Notes: generated from the letters alone by a model not told the origin. A stretch of 64,000 nt of DNA from DAITBA01 sp036824005 (GCA_036824005.1 DAITBA010000002.1:186001-250000); one strand, 5' to 3'. Positions 43,930 through 52,514 are shown, counted from the first letter of the stretch. Numbers and translations: made by a program.

Positions 43930-44826
43930 ATGAATCACAAGCCGAAAATCGGTCTTGCTCTGGGCAGCGGCTCCGCCCGCGGCTGGGCCCATATCGGCGT
44001 CATACAGGCGCTGGCGGGGGAGGGCATCCAACCCGACCTGGTGTGCGGCTGCTCCATCGGCGCGTTCGTCGGCGCGGTCCATGCTAGCGGCAATCTGGAC
44101 AAGCTGGCGGACTGGGTGTCGGGGCTGACCTGGCAGAACGTCCTGGCGCTCCTGGACGTGAGCTTCAAGAGCGGGCTCATCAAGGGCGACAAGCTGTTCC
44201 ACTTCGTCGCGCGCCATTTTCTGCACCGGGAATTCACCGGATTGAACATGCCCTTTGCCTGCGTCGCCACCAACCTCCAGACCGGCCACGAGGTATGGCT
44301 GCGCGAAGGCAGCCTGCTGCGCGCCGTGCGCGCGTCGGCAGCCATGCCCGGGCTGATGACGCCGGTGCGCTCCGAGGCCGCGTTACTGGTGGACGGCGCG
44401 CTGGTCAATCCGGTGCCCGTGTCCCTGTGTCGCGCCATGGGTGCGGAGATCGTCATCGCGGTGGACCTCGGCTCGGATATCGTCGGCCGCGCGCGCGGCA
44501 GGACTGCTGCGGTCAAGGAGCCGCCGCCGCAGCCGGCCGAGGAGCCCGGCTGGACGGCGCGTCTGCTGGGCCGGCTGCGCAGCCCCGCCGAGGCAACGGA
44601 GGAAAACCTGCCCTCGCTCGTTTCCGTCATCCAGACCTCGATCAACGTCATGCAGGTGCGCATCGCCCGCAGCCGGTTGGCGGGCGATCCCGCCGACGTG
44701 CTGCTGGCGCCGCGGCTCGCCCAGCTCGGTCTGATGGACTACCATCGCGGCGTCGAGGCGATCGCCGAAGGCATGGAGACGGTCAAGCGCATGCGCCCGG
44801 CCATCGACGTGGCGCTGGGACGCTGA
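43930..44826 (+). CDS. Patatin-like phospholipase family protein (RssA-like)
   Basis: This 298-residue serine hydrolase has the oxyanion motif GSGSARGWAHIG (~13), nucleophile box GCSIGAFVG (~43) and catalytic Asp in VDGALVNPVPV (~156). It resembles bacterial patatins labelled RssA, which may release fatty acids from membrane lipids; the biological role is unclear. A Pro-rich insertion (residues 190-215) separates the core from the C-terminus. A GATAATAT at about 43898 could serve as -10. The next gene starts ten bases later. Confidence 0.88.
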   Translation: MNHKPKIGLALGSGSARGWAHIGVIQALAGEGIQPDLVCGCSIGAFVGAVHASGNLDKLADWVSGLTWQNVLALLDVSFKSGLIKGDKLFHFVARHFLHREFTGLNMPFACVATNLQTGHEVWLREGSLLRAVRASAAMPGLMTPVRSEAALLVDGALVNPVPVSLCRAMGAEIVIAVDLGSDIVGRARGRTAAVKEPPPQPAEEPGWTARLLGRLRSPAEATEENLPSLVSVIQTSINVMQVRIARSRLAGDPADVLLAPRLAQLGLMDYHRGVEAIAEGMETVKRMRPAIDVALGR

Positions 44827-44836
44827 GGGCGCAAGC

Positions 44837-46249
44837 ATGGATACCCTGACCGCACGGCTTGGCGAAATCATCGGTGCCGCGCACGTCCTCACCGATGCAG
44901 CGGACACGGCGCCCTCGCTCACCGACTGGCGCGGGCGCTACACCGGCCGCGCCCGCTGCGTCGTCAAGCCGGCGAACACCGACGAAGTGGCCGCAGTCGT
45001 CACCGCCTGTGCGCAGGCGCGCGTGCCCATGGTGCCCCAGGGCGGCAACACCGGCCTGTGCGGCGGCGCCACGCCCGACGCCTCGGGCAACGCCGTCGTC
45101 ATCAACCTGGCGCGCGTGAACCGCATTCGCGACATCGACGTCGCCAACAACACCATCACGGCGGAGGCGGGCTGCGTCCTGCAGCAGGTGCAGGAGGCGG
45201 CGGAACGCGCCAACCGGCTTTTTCCCCTGGCGCTGGCGGCCCAGGGCAGTTGCCAGATCGGCGGCAACCTGTCCACCAATGCCGGCGGCGTGCATGTGCT
45301 GCGCTACGGCAACACGCGCGATCTCACCCTCGGCCTGGAAGTGGTGCTGCCCGACGGGCGCATCTGGAACGGCCTGCGCGGGCTGCGCAAGGACAACACC
45401 GGCTACGATCTCAAGCACCTGTTCATCGGCGCCGAAGGCACGCTGGGCATCGTTACCGCCGTCGTGCTCAAGCTGTTCCCCAAGCCGCAGACGAGCGCCG
45501 TGGCGTGGCTCGCCGTGCCCGATCCGGCCGCCGCCGTGGATTTGCTCGGGCGCATGCGCGATGCCTTCGCCGATCGCGTGTGCGCCTTCGAGATCGTCGG
45601 CCGGCCGGCGCTCGATCTGGTGCTCCAGCACATCTCCGGCGCGCGCGATCCGCTGGCGCAGCGGCACGACTGGTACGTGCTGATGGAACTGGCCGATACC
45701 CTGGCCGGCTTCGATCTCGCTGCCGCCGTGGAAGCCGCGCTCTCGACGGAAATGGAGGCGGGCCGCGTGCGCGATGCCGTCGTCGCGCGCAGCATCGCCC
45801 AAGCGCAGGCGCTATGGGCGCTGCGCGAGAACATTTCCGAAGCGCAGCGCATCGAGGGCATCAGCATCAAGCATGACATCGCCGTGCCGGTGAGCCGCAT
45901 CGACGAGTTCATCACCGCCGCCGGCAAGGCGCTGCGGCGCGCGTTCGGCGGCGTGCGCATCGTCGTCTTCGGCCACATCGGCGACGGCAACCTGCACTAC
46001 AACCTGTCGCGGCCCGAGGCCGCCGGCAACGACGAGTTCATCGCCCAGACGCCGGCCGCCAACCGCATCGTCCATGACCTCGTCACCCGGCTCGGCGGCA
46101 GCATCAGCGCCGAGCACGGCCTGGGGCAACTGAAGCGCGGCGAGATCCTGCGCTACAAGAGCGAGCTGGAGATGGAGCTGATGCGCCGGGTGAAGACGGC
46201 GCTCGACCCGCACAACCTCATGAACCCGGGCAAGGTGCTGGCGGATTAG
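44837..46249 (+). CDS. FAD-binding 2-hydroxyacid dehydrogenase (GlcD/D2HGDH type)
   Basis: This 470-residue flavoprotein has an N-terminal FAD_binding_4 domain (VVKPANTDEVAAVV ~40; VPQGGNTGLCGGATPD ~65; GSCQIGGNLSTNAGGVHVLR ~137; GAEGTLGIVTAV ~195). The C-terminal oxidase domain has FGHIGDGNLHYN (~380) and GSISAEHGLGQLKR (~420), holding metal-binding histidines. It should oxidise a D-2-hydroxyacid such as D-2-hydroxyglutarate, D-lactate or glycolate and pass electrons to quinone or ETF. Without glcE/glcF neighbours a stand-alone D2HGDH-type role is most likely. Confidence 0.9.
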   Translation: MDTLTARLGEIIGAAHVLTDAADTAPSLTDWRGRYTGRARCVVKPANTDEVAAVVTACAQARVPMVPQGGNTGLCGGATPDASGNAVVINLARVNRIRDIDVANNTITAEAGCVLQQVQEAAERANRLFPLALAAQGSCQIGGNLSTNAGGVHVLRYGNTRDLTLGLEVVLPDGRIWNGLRGLRKDNTGYDLKHLFIGAEGTLGIVTAVVLKLFPKPQTSAVAWLAVPDPAAAVDLLGRMRDAFADRVCAFEIVGRPALDLVLQHISGARDPLAQRHDWYVLMELADTLAGFDLAAAVEAALSTEMEAGRVRDAVVARSIAQAQALWALRENISEAQRIEGISIKHDIAVPVSRIDEFITAAGKALRRAFGGVRIVVFGHIGDGNLHYNLSRPEAAGNDEFIAQTPAANRIVHDLVTRLGGSISAEHGLGQLKRGEILRYKSELEMELMRRVKTALDPHNLMNPGKVLAD

Positions 46250-46322
46250 CGCCGACGGTCAGCCCGTAATCAACGCGCCACCAGCCTGTCGTCCGCCGCG
46301 CAGCGCGCATCATCGGCCCGTC

Positions 46323-46352
46323 ATTCCAGGCAAGCGCAGCGCGGCCCGGAAT
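46323..46352. repeat. Intergenic hairpin repeat near the end of the core region
   Basis: ATTCCAGGC and GCCCGGAAT are near-perfect inverted arms around a GCGCAGCGCG loop. The pattern (CGTCATTCC...GGAATCC) resembles short intergenic repeats common in proteobacterial chromosomes. It may terminate the GlcD-like transcript. Confidence 0.45.
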
Positions 46353-46411
46353 CCGGCAAGCCCGGCGCCACGAAGCCGCACTGCACCAGAGACGTAAACC
46401 CCGGAGCTTTC

Positions 46412-46440
46412 TTTACAAAGCCAGGGCGGCTCCGTATAAT
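46412..46440 (+). promoter_or_regulatory. Promoter of the tRNA-Ala/tRNA-Glu operon
   Basis: TTTACA (46412-46417), a 17-base spacer and a perfect TATAAT (46435-46440) lie 15 bases before tRNA-Ala. The GC-rich discriminator GCGCCCTC right after the -10 is typical of stringently controlled stable-RNA promoters. Confidence 0.8.
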
Positions 46441-46454
46441 GCGCCCTCTCTTGT

Positions 46455-46530
<76 letters not shown>

Positions 46531-46557
46531 CCAAGACCTCGAATGCCTCACCTCAAG

Positions 46558-46633
46558 GTCCCCATCGTCTAGAGGCCTAGGACATCGCCCTTTCACGGCG
46601 GTAACCGGGGTTCGAATCCCCGTGGGGACGCCA
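46558..46633 (+). tRNA. tRNA-Glu (anticodon TTC), prophage attachment site
   Basis: A 76-base cloverleaf has acceptor GTCCCCA/TGGGGAC, anticodon loop CTTTCAC (TTC), T-loop GGTTCGAATCC and an encoded CCA. The 3' half from the anticodon on is also the end of the recombinase gene on the other strand, so this tRNA is the left attachment site of the prophage. Confidence 0.96.
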
Positions 46634-48086
46634 CCTTAACCCCACTTGCGCCGATTCGGTAGCGGATCTCCCCGGCGCGGGTAATGGGGTCGAGGGTGAT
46701 GCTCTCGATCATCCCCTGCAGGAAATCCTTCAGATGGCCACGGTCCAGCGCGGCCATGTCTTCGGCGATCGCATCGAGCATGCGACGCACATCGCTTTCA
46801 CGCACCTTTGCCAGCGCCTTGGCGCGCCGTGTCTCTTCCTCGATCGCCACCAGACGCTCGGCGAGATCTCTGCGTTCCCGTTCCAGATCCTCTATGCGCC
46901 GTAGCAGCGGTCCCGGCTCGTCGGTCTGCTCGATGAGCCCCATCAGCCGGTTGATGCGCGTGTCGGTCTCGCGCACCTGGCCGGCCAGCGCCGCCAGCTC
47001 GGCGCCGTCGCTGGGCGACTGGGAGCGGCGCGCGTATTCCGTCAGCAGATTGACGAACTCATCGGTGCGCAGATCCGCAGCCACCTGGGCGAGCAGTGCC
47101 TCCTCGATCATGCTGGCCTTGATGTTCGCGCCGCCGGTGCGGTAGTTGCCGGCGTTGCCCCACCAGGCGGTGCCGTCCGGCGTCCGCAGAATCCCCGTCA
47201 GCAGATAGTCCGAGATCCGCGCGCGGGTCGCCCGCGCCGCCTTGTTGCCTTCCAGCCGCGCCAGGATCGCCTCGGCTTCCTCGTCTGTGATGAGGGCGGC
47301 ATGGGTGTCGCGCTGGATGATCCACTCGGCGCGCGGCCGCCGCCGGCCCTCGCCGGCATCTTCTTTCCCGCGGTGAACGTTCCACACCGTGTGGCCGGCA
47401 TAGGTCAGCGCCGACCATTCCAGATGCGTGAGCGTGCTCTTGGCGAGCGGGATGCCCAGCTCGTCGGCGAGTGCCCGGCCGTTCCTGCCGGCCGCCCGAC
47501 CCTTGAACCAGGCGGCGATCTTGTGGGCGTGCTCGTCTGGCTCGATGCGGCTCTTGGTGACGGGCGCGCCGTCGCGCCATTGCCCGGTCTCCACCGTGGC
47601 CAGCCGGTAGCCGTAGGGCGCCCGCCCGCCGGCGCGAAAGCCCTGGCGCACGTTCTCCGCCATGCCGGCTAGGCCCTTTTCGCGCGACATCAGGCTGTGC
47701 ACCTCGTCCATGGCCTGCAGTACCGAGTCGAGGATCACCTGGGAGATCGGATCCACCTCTGGAACCTTGGCGAAGAGGATCTCCACGCCGAGCTTCTTGC
47801 ACTCGTGGCGGAAGGCCTCGGCGATGTAGCGCCGCCGGCCGAGGCGGCTGGTGTCGTACATGAGCACAGCCGACCAGGCGCGGTGCTTCGCTTTCAGGTC
47901 GCGCAGCAGCGACTGGAAACCCGGGCGGTCGGTGTCCTTGCCGGACTCGACCGCGTCGGCGTATTCAGAGGTGATCAGCAGGCTGCGGCTCTTGGCCAGC
48001 TCCTGCAGCTCGCGGCGTTGCGCCGCCAGGGAGACCGCACTGCGGTCCTTCGATGACCTCAAGTACAGGACGGCGTGCTTTCGCAT
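46593..48086 (-). CDS. Large serine recombinase (phage integrase) ending inside tRNA-Glu
   Basis: This 497-residue recombinase has an N-terminal resolvase domain: YLRSSKDRSAVSLAAQ with catalytic Ser ~12, then DTSRLGRR near 75. The recombinase domain follows (RQGFRAGGRAPYGYRL ~150) with a C-terminal coiled coil (~370-450). The zinc-ribbon region (LLTGILRTPDGTAWWGNAG ~285) has lost its cysteines. The last residues, ASPRGFEPRLPP, are encoded by the tRNA-Glu T-arm and acceptor read backwards, and the TGA falls at the anticodon. ATG 48086 is chosen where the resolvase domain begins. Confidence 0.87.
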   Translation of the reverse strand: MRKHAVLYLRSSKDRSAVSLAAQRRELQELAKSRSLLITSEYADAVESGKDTDRPGFQSLLRDLKAKHRAWSAVLMYDTSRLGRRRYIAEAFRHECKKLGVEILFAKVPEVDPISQVILDSVLQAMDEVHSLMSREKGLAGMAENVRQGFRAGGRAPYGYRLATVETGQWRDGAPVTKSRIEPDEHAHKIAAWFKGRAAGRNGRALADELGIPLAKSTLTHLEWSALTYAGHTVWNVHRGKEDAGEGRRRPRAEWIIQRDTHAALITDEEAEAILARLEGNKAARATRARISDYLLTGILRTPDGTAWWGNAGNYRTGGANIKASMIEEALLAQVAADLRTDEFVNLLTEYARRSQSPSDGAELAALAGQVRETDTRINRLMGLIEQTDEPGPLLRRIEDLERERRDLAERLVAIEEETRRAKALAKVRESDVRRMLDAIAEDMAALDRGHLKDFLQGMIESITLDPITRAGEIRYRIGASGVKVASPRGFEPRLPP

Positions 48087-48180
48087 GGAAATCGAGGAGC
48101 AGGGCGACCGCTGCAATAGCGGCCAACCCTGGATCGGGTTTGTTGACGGCGGAGATTGTGAGCGGCGGCCGCGCCATGGG

Positions 48181-49122
48181 TCAAGCCTCGGGATACGCGT
48201 CGTGCAGCACGCCGTCGAGGAGGCGGCCGGCGGCTTTCTTGCCGGTGCGGTGCATGATCCATGTGCCGATGGGCGGCTGGCCATCGAAATCTACATGCCA
48301 CTCATTGCCACGAGTCGTGATGAGCAGGTGTGGCCTATCGAGTGCTGCATCGCGCGCGCTGTCCTCATCGCTGTAGTAATCGCAGGCCGGAGCCCAAGCT
48401 CCGTGCTGCTTGAATAGGAACGACACCCTGGCCGCGGCGCACTGATCGCGCAGGGATCTTGCCCAATCAGGATGCATGGGCCTGGCAGTCTTGCCGCTCT
48501 CACCGCCAACAACCACCCAGCTCAGGCCGAAACGCTCAGACGAGTGTATGGCGCAGCCAGAACCCTCACCGGCCCACAGCGGGGCACTGCGCATCAACCG
48601 CAAATCGATCGGCCCAAGGAGCGGCTCAGCAGAGATCCAGCGCACCGCGCCCGGCGTGTCCAGCAGTAACGGGACGCGCTCGTCCGCCGTGTCTTGGTCC
48701 TCAATAGAGACGCCCATCCAGATGTTGTACGGGGGTTTCCAGTCCCACTCGGACCGCAGCAGAAACTGCATGCGCTCGGCCCGCTTGGTCAATACTTGGA
48801 AGGTGTGCTGCGGGCACTTGGCCATCACGGCGAATACCTGCGCGATAAACTTGTCCGGCACGTGCGCGTGGAACAGATCCGCCCGCGGGCAGACGAAGAT
48901 GCGCCGGCCCTTCTTCCAGTGCAGGGGCTGGTTGAGGGCCTCGGGGTGGCAGCGCACGTCGGTGAAGGCGCGGCCGTACCAGACGCTCTTCGGGTTCTTC
49001 GACCAGCGGGTCTCTACCTCCCGCTCGGCATAGCAGTTCTTGCAGCCCTGACTGACCTTCGTGCAGCCGGTCACCGGCGACCAGGTGGCGTCGGTCCATT
49101 CGATTTGGCTCTTGTCGCTCAT
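48181..49122 (-). CDS. Phage Gp37/Gp68 family (DUF5131) protein
   Basis: This 313-residue protein has the family signature IEWTDATWSPVTGCTKVSQG followed by CKNCYAE (residues 7-33), whose cysteines may bind an iron-sulfur cluster or zinc. RIFVCPRADLFH (~74), FQVLTKRAERM (~108), VSIEDQD (~138) and WVVVGGESGKTARPMHPDW (~205) follow. The fold resembles radical-SAM enzymes; the role in phages is unknown. Its ATG overlaps the stop of the preceding small gene, so it is part of the minus-strand left-arm operon ending in the recombinase. Confidence 0.85.
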   Translation of the reverse strand: MSDKSQIEWTDATWSPVTGCTKVSQGCKNCYAEREVETRWSKNPKSVWYGRAFTDVRCHPEALNQPLHWKKGRRIFVCPRADLFHAHVPDKFIAQVFAVMAKCPQHTFQVLTKRAERMQFLLRSEWDWKPPYNIWMGVSIEDQDTADERVPLLLDTPGAVRWISAEPLLGPIDLRLMRSAPLWAGEGSGCAIHSSERFGLSWVVVGGESGKTARPMHPDWARSLRDQCAAARVSFLFKQHGAWAPACDYYSDEDSARDAALDRPHLLITTRGNEWHVDFDGQPPIGTWIMHRTGKKAAGRLLDGVLHDAYPEA

Positions 49123-49316
49123 GCGAAATGCTTCCCCCAGATGCGCTCGATGACTTCCACCTGGTTCGCGCTCAGCACGCGGGAATCCTTTCCCGCCCGC
49201 AGATAGCGCTGCAGCACGTTGGTCACGAAGCCATGCTCCCAGTTGGTCAGATCGGTGGTATCGAGCAGCCCTTCGAGCTGCTCGATCATGGCGCCGATGG
49301 AGACGATGCGGGTCAT
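49119..49316 (-). CDS. Small phage protein of unknown function (65 aa)
   Basis: A 65-residue soluble protein begins MTRIVSIGAMIEQLEGLLDT and contains NWEHGFVTNVLQRYLRAGKD near the middle. Its ATG overlaps the stop of a 33-codon frame upstream, and its own stop overlaps the DUF5131 start by ATGA. The tight coupling supports a real gene. No family recognised. Confidence 0.65.
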   Translation of the reverse strand: MTRIVSIGAMIEQLEGLLDTTDLTNWEHGFVTNVLQRYLRAGKDSRVLSANQVEVIERIWGKHFA

Positions 49317-49414
49317 GCGAAGAGCCTCCCTTGTCCCACTGCTTCCAGCTCGGCCGGCGTTGCCATGGGCAGCGCGTCTGGATCGAACTCAGGATCGAAG
49401 TAGCACTCGATCAC
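49313..49414 (-). CDS. Possible very small phage ORF (33 aa)
   Basis: GTG 49414 opens a 33-codon frame, MIECYFDPEFDPDALPMATP and on to GRLFA, whose TGA overlaps the ATG of the 65-residue gene. Upstream a nine-codon frame (ATG 49440) links its start to the parB stop by overlaps. The chain of overlaps fills the 120-base gap between the two genes and argues for translation, but the size makes it uncertain. Confidence 0.4.
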   Translation of the reverse strand: MIECYFDPEFDPDALPMATPAELEAVGQGRLFA

Positions 49415-49436
49415 TGCTGCTTGGTCAGCGGCGTGT

Positions 49437-51239
49437 TCATGGCCGGCTCCCGACCGGGAACGGCCAGTCCTCCACGAAGTTCAAGGGTTTTTCAACCGGC
49501 GCAGCCGGTTCGTTCGCCGGCGTAGCCGGCGCTGGATTCGCCTTTCCCTCCGTCCTCTTCCTTCCGGCCGGCCTCGCGGGCTTCTTCTCCGCCGCCGGCG
49601 CAGCGGGGTCCGGAGCGGTTTCGGGCGCGACAGAGGCGGCGGGCGGATCGCGCAAGGCCTCGGCGTCGAGGCCGACGGCCTGGGCGAGGGCGAGGAGGGT
49701 GGCGGGGTGATCGCGCCGTCCGTAGTTAAACAGTTGGCCCTGCTCCACCTGGGTGAGGGCGTCGAGCAGGAACACCAGCACGTGGCCGATGGGCCAGCCG
49801 GCCATCGCGGCGGCGATCTTCTCCAACTCCTCCGCCTCGTCGTATTCCTCGGGCAGGGTCAGACCAAAGCGCGCCAGCAGGTCTTCGGGGAATTCGGCGA
49901 TGGTGACCTCCTGGCGCAGCCAGGCCATTATGGCGATGCGCACCAGCGTGCGCGGGAAGTCGATGTCCTGCTCGCACGACATGCGCAGCATGGGCCAGAG
50001 CGCGGCCGCGAGGCGTGCGCGCCAGTCCTTCTCCGCCTCGGTGGCCTGCCGTTTCGCTTCCCGCGCCGCGCGGCCGGCCTTGAGCGCCTCGCGCTCAGTA
50101 CGCTGGTCGGCTGTCTCGGGTTCCGGCGCCTCCGGATCCTCCGTGGGCTGCCAGCCTGCCTGCTTGAGCGCCTCTTCGATCGCCGTCCTCTCGGCCACTG
50201 CCACCAGCCGCTTGTTGGCGCCGGAGCTCACCTCCAGGAATGCGGCGACCGGGGCGTCCTCGCCCAGGACCTCGCGGTAGGTGCGTTCCTGCTCGTCGCC
50301 GTCGACCTCGTCGTCGAGCACGACGTAGCGATCCTCGTCGATGGACCAGAGGTGGCCAGACGGTGCGATCGTCCTCACCTCGTCGTCGCGCAGCACCGGG
50401 ATCTTGCGCTGCTCGGCCAACTCGATCAGCTGCAGATGGCGCGCGGCGCGCTTGTCCTCGAAGCATGCGGTGTCGGTGCATACGTCTGCATCGTCGCCGA
50501 GGTCGGCGAAGAGCGCCGGGTCGTTGCCGCTGCGCTTGGGGCAGTCGGCGCAGGCGCCGGCCGCGGGCACCAGCGCTGCGTCATGCAGGGGGAAGGTGGC
50601 TCGCGAGAGGCTGATCGTGAATCCGTAGCGGATGTGGTTGACGGCGCTGCGGTAGGACATGGGGCCGCCGTCGGCCTCGGTAATGTTCCTGGTGGCCTTC
50701 TTCTGCAGCCCCTCGCCGGGGATGCGCGCCACCAGCAGCGCCGTGCTGGCGTCGAGCTTGCCGGCGTAGAAGGCCTCGCGGGCGTCTCGGCACAGGGCGG
50801 TGAGCTTGAGCCGGGCGTAGACGTAGGCCTTGCTCTTGCCGATCTTGGCGGCGATCTCCTCGGCCTTGTAGCCGTGGCGCTTCATGAGCTGCTCGTAGCC
50901 CTCGGCCTCCTCGATGGGATGCACGTCGCGGCGCTGCAGGTTCTCGACGACCTGGATCTCCAGCACCTGGCGGTCGTCGAGCTCGCGCCAGAAGGCGGGG
51001 ATCTCCTCCAGGCCGGCGAGCTTCGCGGCGCGCCAGCGGCATTCGCCCACCACCAGCTCGTAGAGCGGGTCGAGTCCGCGCGGATTAGGCCGCACGGTGA
51101 TGGGCTGGATGACGCCGTGGCTCTTGATGGACTCGGCGAGCTCGGCGAGATAGGTGTCATCGATGTGCTTGCGCGGGTTGCTGGCGCTGGGGCCGATGGC
51201 GGCGACGGGCAGCGTCGCGACGGCGGCTGTGGGGTGCAT
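49437..51239 (-). CDS. ParB/Spo0J-type nuclease-domain protein of the prophage
   Basis: This 600-residue protein has the ParB N-terminal domain (IGPSASNPRKHIDDTYLAEL ~17; VVGECRWRAAKLAGLEEIPA ~63; VENLQRRDVHPIEEAEGYEQ ~96) and a helix-turn-helix (EEIAAKIGKSKAYVYARLKL ~125). The middle region carries two CxxC pairs (AGACADCPKR; DVCTDTACFE ~220-245) that may bind metal. A Pro/Ala-rich tail ends it. No ParA is nearby, so it is more likely a ParB-like DNA-binding or CTP-switch protein than half of a partition system. Confidence 0.85.
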   Translation of the reverse strand: MHPTAAVATLPVAAIGPSASNPRKHIDDTYLAELAESIKSHGVIQPITVRPNPRGLDPLYELVVGECRWRAAKLAGLEEIPAFWRELDDRQVLEIQVVENLQRRDVHPIEEAEGYEQLMKRHGYKAEEIAAKIGKSKAYVYARLKLTALCRDAREAFYAGKLDASTALLVARIPGEGLQKKATRNITEADGGPMSYRSAVNHIRYGFTISLSRATFPLHDAALVPAAGACADCPKRSGNDPALFADLGDDADVCTDTACFEDKRAARHLQLIELAEQRKIPVLRDDEVRTIAPSGHLWSIDEDRYVVLDDEVDGDEQERTYREVLGEDAPVAAFLEVSSGANKRLVAVAERTAIEEALKQAGWQPTEDPEAPEPETADQRTEREALKAGRAAREAKRQATEAEKDWRARLAAALWPMLRMSCEQDIDFPRTLVRIAIMAWLRQEVTIAEFPEDLLARFGLTLPEEYDEAEELEKIAAAMAGWPIGHVLVFLLDALTQVEQGQLFNYGRRDHPATLLALAQAVGLDAEALRDPPAASVAPETAPDPAAPAAEKKPARPAGRKRTEGKANPAPATPANEPAAPVEKPLNFVEDWPFPVGSRP

Positions 51240-51263
51240 GGTGGTTTGGCCTCCTGGTGTGGG

Positions 51264-51592
51264 TTACTTCATCCGGTGCTGCGTCACGCGCACGCCGGGG
51301 CGCTGCTTGATGACCCGGGTGCCGTCGGGCAGCGTGTCCGGGGCCGGCAGGGCGGCCGTCTCGTGGATGAAGCCGGTGCCCTTGCCGCCGGCGATCTTCA
51401 TGTGCTCGACCTCGACCTTGGCGCTGTTGATGATGGCCTGGGCCACGTCGCAGACGGCGCGGGCGCGTGCTCGCCTTCGGCCCTGGGGGCAACGACGAGT
51501 GCGTGCAGCGCGCCGGCGACGCGGATCTGGCCGGCGTAGAAGCCGCCTTCGAACGGGGCGCCGAGGCTTGGCAGATCGGATTGTGTATGCAT
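51264..51592 (-). pseudogene. Small phage gene with an apparent frameshift
   Basis: The first part, from ATG 51592, reads MHTQSDLPSLGAPFEGGFYA then GQIRVAGALHALVVAPRAEG, like the opening of DUF1566-type phage proteins. It then runs into low-complexity Pro/Ala. A shift of frame within the GC-run near 51450-51465 continues as RAVCDVAQAIINSAKVEVEH and on to HMKIAGGKGTGFIHETA, ending at 51264. Together they make a protein of about 108 residues. The break could be a true mutation, a sequencing error in GC-rich sequence, or recoding. Confidence 0.5.
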
Positions 51593-51617
51593 AAGCAGTT
51601 ACTCCTCTGTGGTTTGC

Positions 51618-51839
51618 TCAAAAGGGCGGCGTGGCCCTACCGTAGAAATGACAATCGCCCGAGCCGATGCGGTGTGGGAACCAGTAGGCATCGCAGCGGC
51701 AGACCTTCTGCCATTCGCGTCTTTCGTATCGCCAGTTCCGCGCGCCGCACAGGCATTTGGGTTGCCGGATGTAATCGTCTGGTTTTCGCGCGAGTGTCCG
51801 GCGCTGGCGTCAGCGTCTGCAGCGGCAGGTGTAGCCCAC
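51618..51839 (-). pseudogene. Cys-rich zinc-ribbon-like phage protein with an in-frame TGA
   Basis: From GTG 51839 the frame reads VGYTCRCRR, then TGA (51812-51810). It continues RTLARKPDDYIRQPKCLCGA, RNWRYERREW and QKVCRCDAYWFPHRIGSGDC H. The spaced CxC/CxxC and His residues suggest a metal-binding ribbon like small phage proteins found beside ParB. No start codon follows the TGA in time to give a shorter intact protein, so the gene is either broken at codon 10 or misassembled. Confidence 0.5.
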
Positions 51840-51846
51840 GGGCGCT

Positions 51847-52053
51847 TCACCTGCGGCCTTCGAGGCAGGCGCGCACCCGCTCGGCGCTGGCGTTGCGCTG
51901 CGGGTCGCAGGCCGACAGGCGCGCATAGTAGTCGCGGCGCCATTGGGACTCGCGCTCGGCATGTGCGGCATCGAGGCGGGCTATGGCGCCGTAGAGCAGG
52001 ACCAGGGCGAGCGCCGCGGAGAGGTTGTGGAGGGTGCGGGTGATGGTGACCAT
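51847..52053 (-). CDS. Small single-pass membrane protein of the prophage
   Basis: A 68-residue protein begins MVTITRTLHNLSAALALVLL with a hydrophobic helix and ends in a soluble Arg-rich tail containing YYARLSACDPQRNASAERV. An alternative ATG at 52089 would add 12 residues and overlap the collagen-like gene by 19 bases. It belongs to the minus-strand run of small exported or membrane proteins. No family recognised. Confidence 0.5.
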   Translation of the reverse strand: MVTITRTLHNLSAALALVLLYGAIARLDAAHAERESQWRRDYYARLSACDPQRNASAERVRACLEGRR

Positions 52054-52070
52054 GGCGCGCAACTTGGCTC

Positions 52071-52514
52071 TCACCACCTCCAATACCATGAGGCCTGCGC
52101 CCAGGTGAGCGGCTTATCGCCGCCGGAACTCGTGCCGCCCTCAATACGCCAGCGTCCAGCGCGCGAGGTGTAGCCCAGCGCCGCGCCCTGCCCCGTGATG
52201 CCGTCATAGCGTGCCGTGCAGACGGTGGCGCCGAAATGTCCATCCGGCGCGCCGACCGTGCAGCGTGTTGCCGCCGCGACGGCGGCCTGCAGCACGCCGC
52301 GATAGGCAGATTCGCCGGCGGGTCCGGCGGGTCCTGTAGCACCGGCCGGGCCTGGCTCGCCTGTGATGCCGGCTGTGCCCGCCGGTCCTTGCGGACCCGC
52401 CGGGCCTGGCTGCACAACGATGACCGGTTCGGTCGCGCGAGCGATGCCCTGGGCGGCAAGGCCCATGCACACCAGGGCCAGGGCCGCGGCAAGATGGCTC
52501 AATGCGTCTCGCAT
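52071..52514 (-). CDS. Exported collagen-like phage protein
   Basis: This 147-residue protein has a signal peptide (LSHLAAALALVCMGLAAQGI) and about ten collagen-type Gly-X-Y triplets (GPAGPQGPAGTAGITGEPG and onward, residues 36-68). A C-terminal globular part holds two cysteines (ATRCTVGAPDGHFGATVCTA ~83-103) and ends GGDKPLTWAQASWYWRW. Short collagen repeats usually drive trimer formation in phage fibres, but a signal peptide is unusual for a virion part and suggests secretion or display on the lysogen. Confidence 0.65.
   Translation of the reverse strand: MRDALSHLAAALALVCMGLAAQGIARATEPVIVVQPGPAGPQGPAGTAGITGEPGPAGATGPAGPAGESAYRGVLQAAVAAATRCTVGAPDGHFGATVCTARYDGITGQGAALGYTSRAGRWRIEGGTSSGGDKPLTWAQASWYWRW

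Noticed and set aside
51599..52492. A 297-codon minus-strand frame spanning the collagen-like and Cys-rich genes.
   Set aside because: It is out of frame with the recognisable signal peptide, collagen triplets and Cys-ribbon motifs, and its product is low-complexity Arg/Pro/Ala.
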